From the NCBI GenBank assembly GCA_947424985.1, contig CANDYN010000051.1, forward strand, positions 1 through 7,915: a stretch of DNA of 7,915 bases. The letters are read 5' to 3'. This DNA is from Rickettsiales bacterium (GTDB lineage: Bacteria > Pseudomonadota > Alphaproteobacteria > Rickettsiales > Deianiraeaceae). The notes under the pieces were generated by a model, which made no database searches, was not told the DNA's origin, and was given only the letters and a program-made list of their open reading frames with translations. How positions within the stretch are numbered: the first letter of the stretch is position 1; each line of letters opens with the position of its first letter. The translations under genes were made by a program, and so were the position numbers. Below, piece by piece: positions 5,691 to 7,915 of the stretch.

Positions 5691-6674
5691 ATGGAGCGAA
5701 ATGAGATTTTAAACCAAGAAACTTCGGAAAGAGACGATATAATTGAACTCCGCCCCTCGTTTTTAAAAGATTTTATCGGACAATCGGCGCTCAAGGAAAA
5801 TCTTTCAATTTTTATACACGCAAGTAAAGTGCGACAAAAAGCAATTGATCATATACTTTTTTATGGACCACCCGGGCTTGGAAAAACAACACTTTCAAAT
5901 ATAATTTCAAAAGAAATGGGCGTTGGATTTCGAATGATAACTGGCCCTATGCTTACAAAAACTGGAGATCTGGCAGCAATTTTAACCAATTTACAAAAAA
6001 ACGATGTCCTTTTTATTGATGAAATTCATAGATTAAATCCGTTAATTGAAGAGGTTTTATACTCTGCAATGGAAGATTTTAGAATAGACGTAATAATCGG
6101 CGAAGGACCGGCAGCGAGAGTAATAAAAATTGATTTGCAACCCTTCACTTTGATCGGTGCAACAACAAAACTTGGATCGATATCGTCCCCACTTCGTACA
6201 AGATTTGGAATACCAATGCAGCTTAATTTTTATACACTTGATGAACTTTGTGGAATAATACAAAGAGATGCAAAATTAATTGGCTGTGAAATTGATGATT
6301 TAGGTGGAAAATCAATTGCAATGCGTTCTCGCGGAACTCCAAGAATTGCAATTAGAATGTTAAAACGTGTTTGTGACATAGCAATTTACGAAAAAGTTAC
6401 AAATATTGATGAAGAATTTGCAAATTTTGCTCTTGATAAGCTGGGAGTTGATAAATTTGGACTTGATGAAATGGATAGAAGGTATTTACGTTTTATAATT
6501 GATAATTACGCCTGTGGACCGGTTGGAATCGAAACTATCTCGTCCGGAATAAGCGACGACGTAACAAGCATTTCGGATACAATCGAACCGTACCTAATAA
6601 GACACGGCTTTATCGAAAAAACATCTCGTGGAAGAATTGTTCTTGATAAAGCAGTTCTGCATCTTAGTTTATAA
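5691..6674 (+). CDS. ruvB: Holliday junction branch-migration helicase RuvB
   Basis: RuvB is the hexameric AAA+ motor that, with RuvA, drives branch migration of Holliday junctions in recombinational repair. All landmarks are in order in 327 residues: Walker A GPPGLGKT (59-66, Lys65), Walker B VLFIDEIH (106-113, Asp110/Glu111), the GEGPAAR hairpin region (137-143), sensor 1 GATT (156-159), arginine-finger segment SPLRTRFG (166-173), sensor 2 SRGTPRIA (213-220), and the C-terminal winged-helix domain with GPVGIETIS (276-284) and SRGR (312-315). The protein ends soon after, lacking the last few residues of longer homologues. Family-consensus GATTRAG and LRDRFG read GATTKLG and LRTRFG here. ATG 5691 is 3 bp after the preceding stop with no Shine-Dalgarno, so it is probably translated from the SPOR-gene transcript. 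ruvA and ruvC are not in the window. The 3' end abuts hslU, with 2 bp between. Confidence 0.97.
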   Translation: MERNEILNQETSERDDIIELRPSFLKDFIGQSALKENLSIFIHASKVRQKAIDHILFYGPPGLGKTTLSNIISKEMGVGFRMITGPMLTKTGDLAAILTNLQKNDVLFIDEIHRLNPLIEEVLYSAMEDFRIDVIIGEGPAARVIKIDLQPFTLIGATTKLGSISSPLRTRFGIPMQLNFYTLDELCGIIQRDAKLIGCEIDDLGGKSIAMRSRGTPRIAIRMLKRVCDIAIYEKVTNIDEEFANFALDKLGVDKFGLDEMDRRYLRFIIDNYACGPVGIETISSGISDDVTSISDTIEPYLIRHGFIEKTSRGRIVLDKAVLHLSL

Positions 6675-6676
6675 TA

Positions 6677-7915
6677 TTACAGTATAAATTTTGAATATTG
6701 CATCTTTTTCTCAAGCTCGGCACCAAGACGAGACAATACAAACTTTTCATCTATGTCAATCTTCTCAGGCTTTTTTGAAGATTTAGGATGCTCGTAAAGT
6801 ATCTCTTCAAGCACCTTTTCAATTACCGTATGCAATCTTCTTGCTCCAATATTATCGTTTGCTTGATTCAATTCAAACGTAATTTCAGCAATTTTTAAAA
6901 GCGCATCATCTGTAAATTTAATTTCAAGATTATCAACTTCCATCATTTTAACATACTGAATTATCAAATTATTTTGAGTTGAGGTCAAAATTTTATAAAA
7001 ATCTTTATCGGTTAAATTCTTAAGATTTGCCCTGATCGGAAAACGCCCTTGAAGCTCGGGAAGTAAATCAGACGGTTTATTTTGATAAAACGCACCACAA
7101 CCAATAAAAAGTATATGTCGCGTTTCAACATATCCATGTTTTGTTTGGATTGAAGCCCCCTCGATGAGTGGCAACAAATCTCTCTGAACTCCCTCACGAG
7201 AAATATCGCCCCTTCCACCAGATTCTTTCCCACTTATTACCTTATCAATTTCATCAATAAAAACAACACCGCTTTCTTCAACATTTTTTAGCGTTTTTTT
7301 TATCAATGCCTTTTCATCAACCATGTCATCTGCATATTCACGAGTTAAAAGCGAAATTGCTTCTTTAACTGTTTTTTTAACCTTAACCGGTTTTTCACTA
7401 CGAAATAAATCTGAAACAGACATGATACTCATGTGCATTCCCATTGGCGCACTAGGAAGATCAAGATCTTGCATAGAAGTATTTTGCTCATCTTTTACTT
7501 CAATTTCTATTATATTTGTATCAAACTTACCGCTTTCAAAATCTTTTCTTACTTCACTTTTCAAGATCGTATCATCCTTTGCATATTTTTTATAGAGTAT
7601 TTTTAAAATTGCGGCCTTTACCCTCGCTTGAACTTCTATTTCACATTTTTTCCTTTCTTCATTCTTAGATTTTGCAACAGCTTTATCCGTTAAATCTCGT
7701 ATAATACTCTCAACGTCTTTACCGACGTAACCAACTTCTGTAAAGCGAGTTGCCTCAACTTTTATAAATGGTGCATTGCAAATTTGCGATGCGCGACGAA
7801 CAATCTCAGTTTTACCAACACCGGTTGAACCTATTAATAAAACGTTTTTTGGAACTATATCTTCTTTTAATTGCTCATCATCAAGCATTAATCTTCTATA
7901 TCTATTACGAAATGC
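6677..7915 (-). CDS. hslU: ATP-dependent protease ATPase subunit HslU (N-terminus outside window)
   Basis: HslU is the AAA+ unfoldase ring that feeds substrates to the HslV peptidase in the cytosol. The frame stays open to the right edge. The residues before the ATG at 7888 read A-F-R-N-R-Y-R-R-L, matching the conserved 'ALRNRWRR' of HslU, so that ATG is internal and about 25-30 N-terminal residues are missing. Of 412 visible residues: Walker A GSTGVGKT (29-36; the usual GPTGVGKT has Pro), substrate-gripping pore loop GYVG (62-65), a charged intermediate domain (about 80-205), Walker B VVFIDEID (about 217-224), CGAF near sensor 1, ELQGRFPIR with the arginine finger (about Arg291), and sensor 2 IGARRLHT. 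The C-terminus ends YSKFIL, the tail that docks into HslV and activates it, so a functional partner is expected. hslV usually lies directly upstream, i.e. beyond the right edge. Confidence 0.97.
   Translation of the reverse strand, partial: AFRNRYRRLMLDDEQLKEDIVPKNVLLIGSTGVGKTEIVRRASQICNAPFIKVEATRFTEVGYVGKDVESIIRDLTDKAVAKSKNEERKKCEIEVQARVKAAILKILYKKYAKDDTILKSEVRKDFESGKFDTNIIEIEVKDEQNTSMQDLDLPSAPMGMHMSIMSVSDLFRSEKPVKVKKTVKEAISLLTREYADDMVDEKALIKKTLKNVEESGVVFIDEIDKVISGKESGGRGDISREGVQRDLLPLIEGASIQTKHGYVETRHILFIGCGAFYQNKPSDLLPELQGRFPIRANLKNLTDKDFYKILTSTQNNLIIQYVKMMEVDNLEIKFTDDALLKIAEITFELNQANDNIGARRLHTVIEKVLEEILYEHPKSSKKPEKIDIDEKFVLSRLGAELEKKMQYSKFIL

Noticed and set aside
7886..7888. ATG on the minus strand as the start of hslU
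   Set aside because: The frame continues upstream to the window edge and encodes conserved HslU residues (AFRNRYRRL), so this Met is internal and the gene is cut by the window.
1..7915. Mobile element, CRISPR, defence or toxin-antitoxin system
   Set aside because: Nearly all bases are accounted for by housekeeping and envelope genes with uniform composition; no transposase, integrase, direct-repeat array or toxin-like pair was seen.

Overview
The window is AT-rich throughout (about 27% G+C in the lines counted by hand) and tightly packed. The recognisable genes are bacterial housekeeping and envelope genes. Protein flavour, strong A+T bias, an AsmA/YhdP-like giant envelope protein, a SPOR protein and a DMT-family carrier fit a genome-reduced alphaproteobacterium, most likely a Rickettsiales- or Holosporales-type host-associated lineage. 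That placement is inferred from style and gene content, not from a phylogenetic marker.

Layout from left to right: the 3' end of a ribulose-phosphate 3-epimerase gene (rpe, +, cut by the left edge); an initiator tRNA-Met with encoded CCA (-, 316-392); a 173-bp spacer holding divergent promoters; an EamA/DMT ten-helix permease (+, 566-1477); a large AsmA/YhdP-like membrane-anchored protein (-, 1458-4403) whose 3' end overlaps the permease gene by 20 bp; a 52-bp divergent promoter region; a tight plus-strand cluster of a SPOR-domain protein (4456-5085), an unrecognised lysine-rich coiled-coil protein (5082-5687) and RuvB (5691-6674); and the HslU ATPase (-, cut by the right edge), which converges on ruvB with only 2 bp between the stop codons.

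Working together: the SPOR gene, the unknown gene and ruvB overlap by 4 bp or are 3 bp apart, so they are very probably one transcription unit. The AsmA-like and SPOR genes are both predicted cell-envelope genes and diverge from one short promoter region. HslU would partner the HslV peptidase, whose gene is not in view.

I found no CRISPR array, insertion sequence, phage gene, defence cassette, riboswitch or convincing intrinsic terminator, and no clear undescribed multi-gene system. The points most worth a second look are the atypical initiator tRNA (U1:A72 end and an AU/GC/GC anticodon stem) beside genes that all lack Shine-Dalgarno sequences, and the unknown protein locked between a SPOR gene and ruvB.
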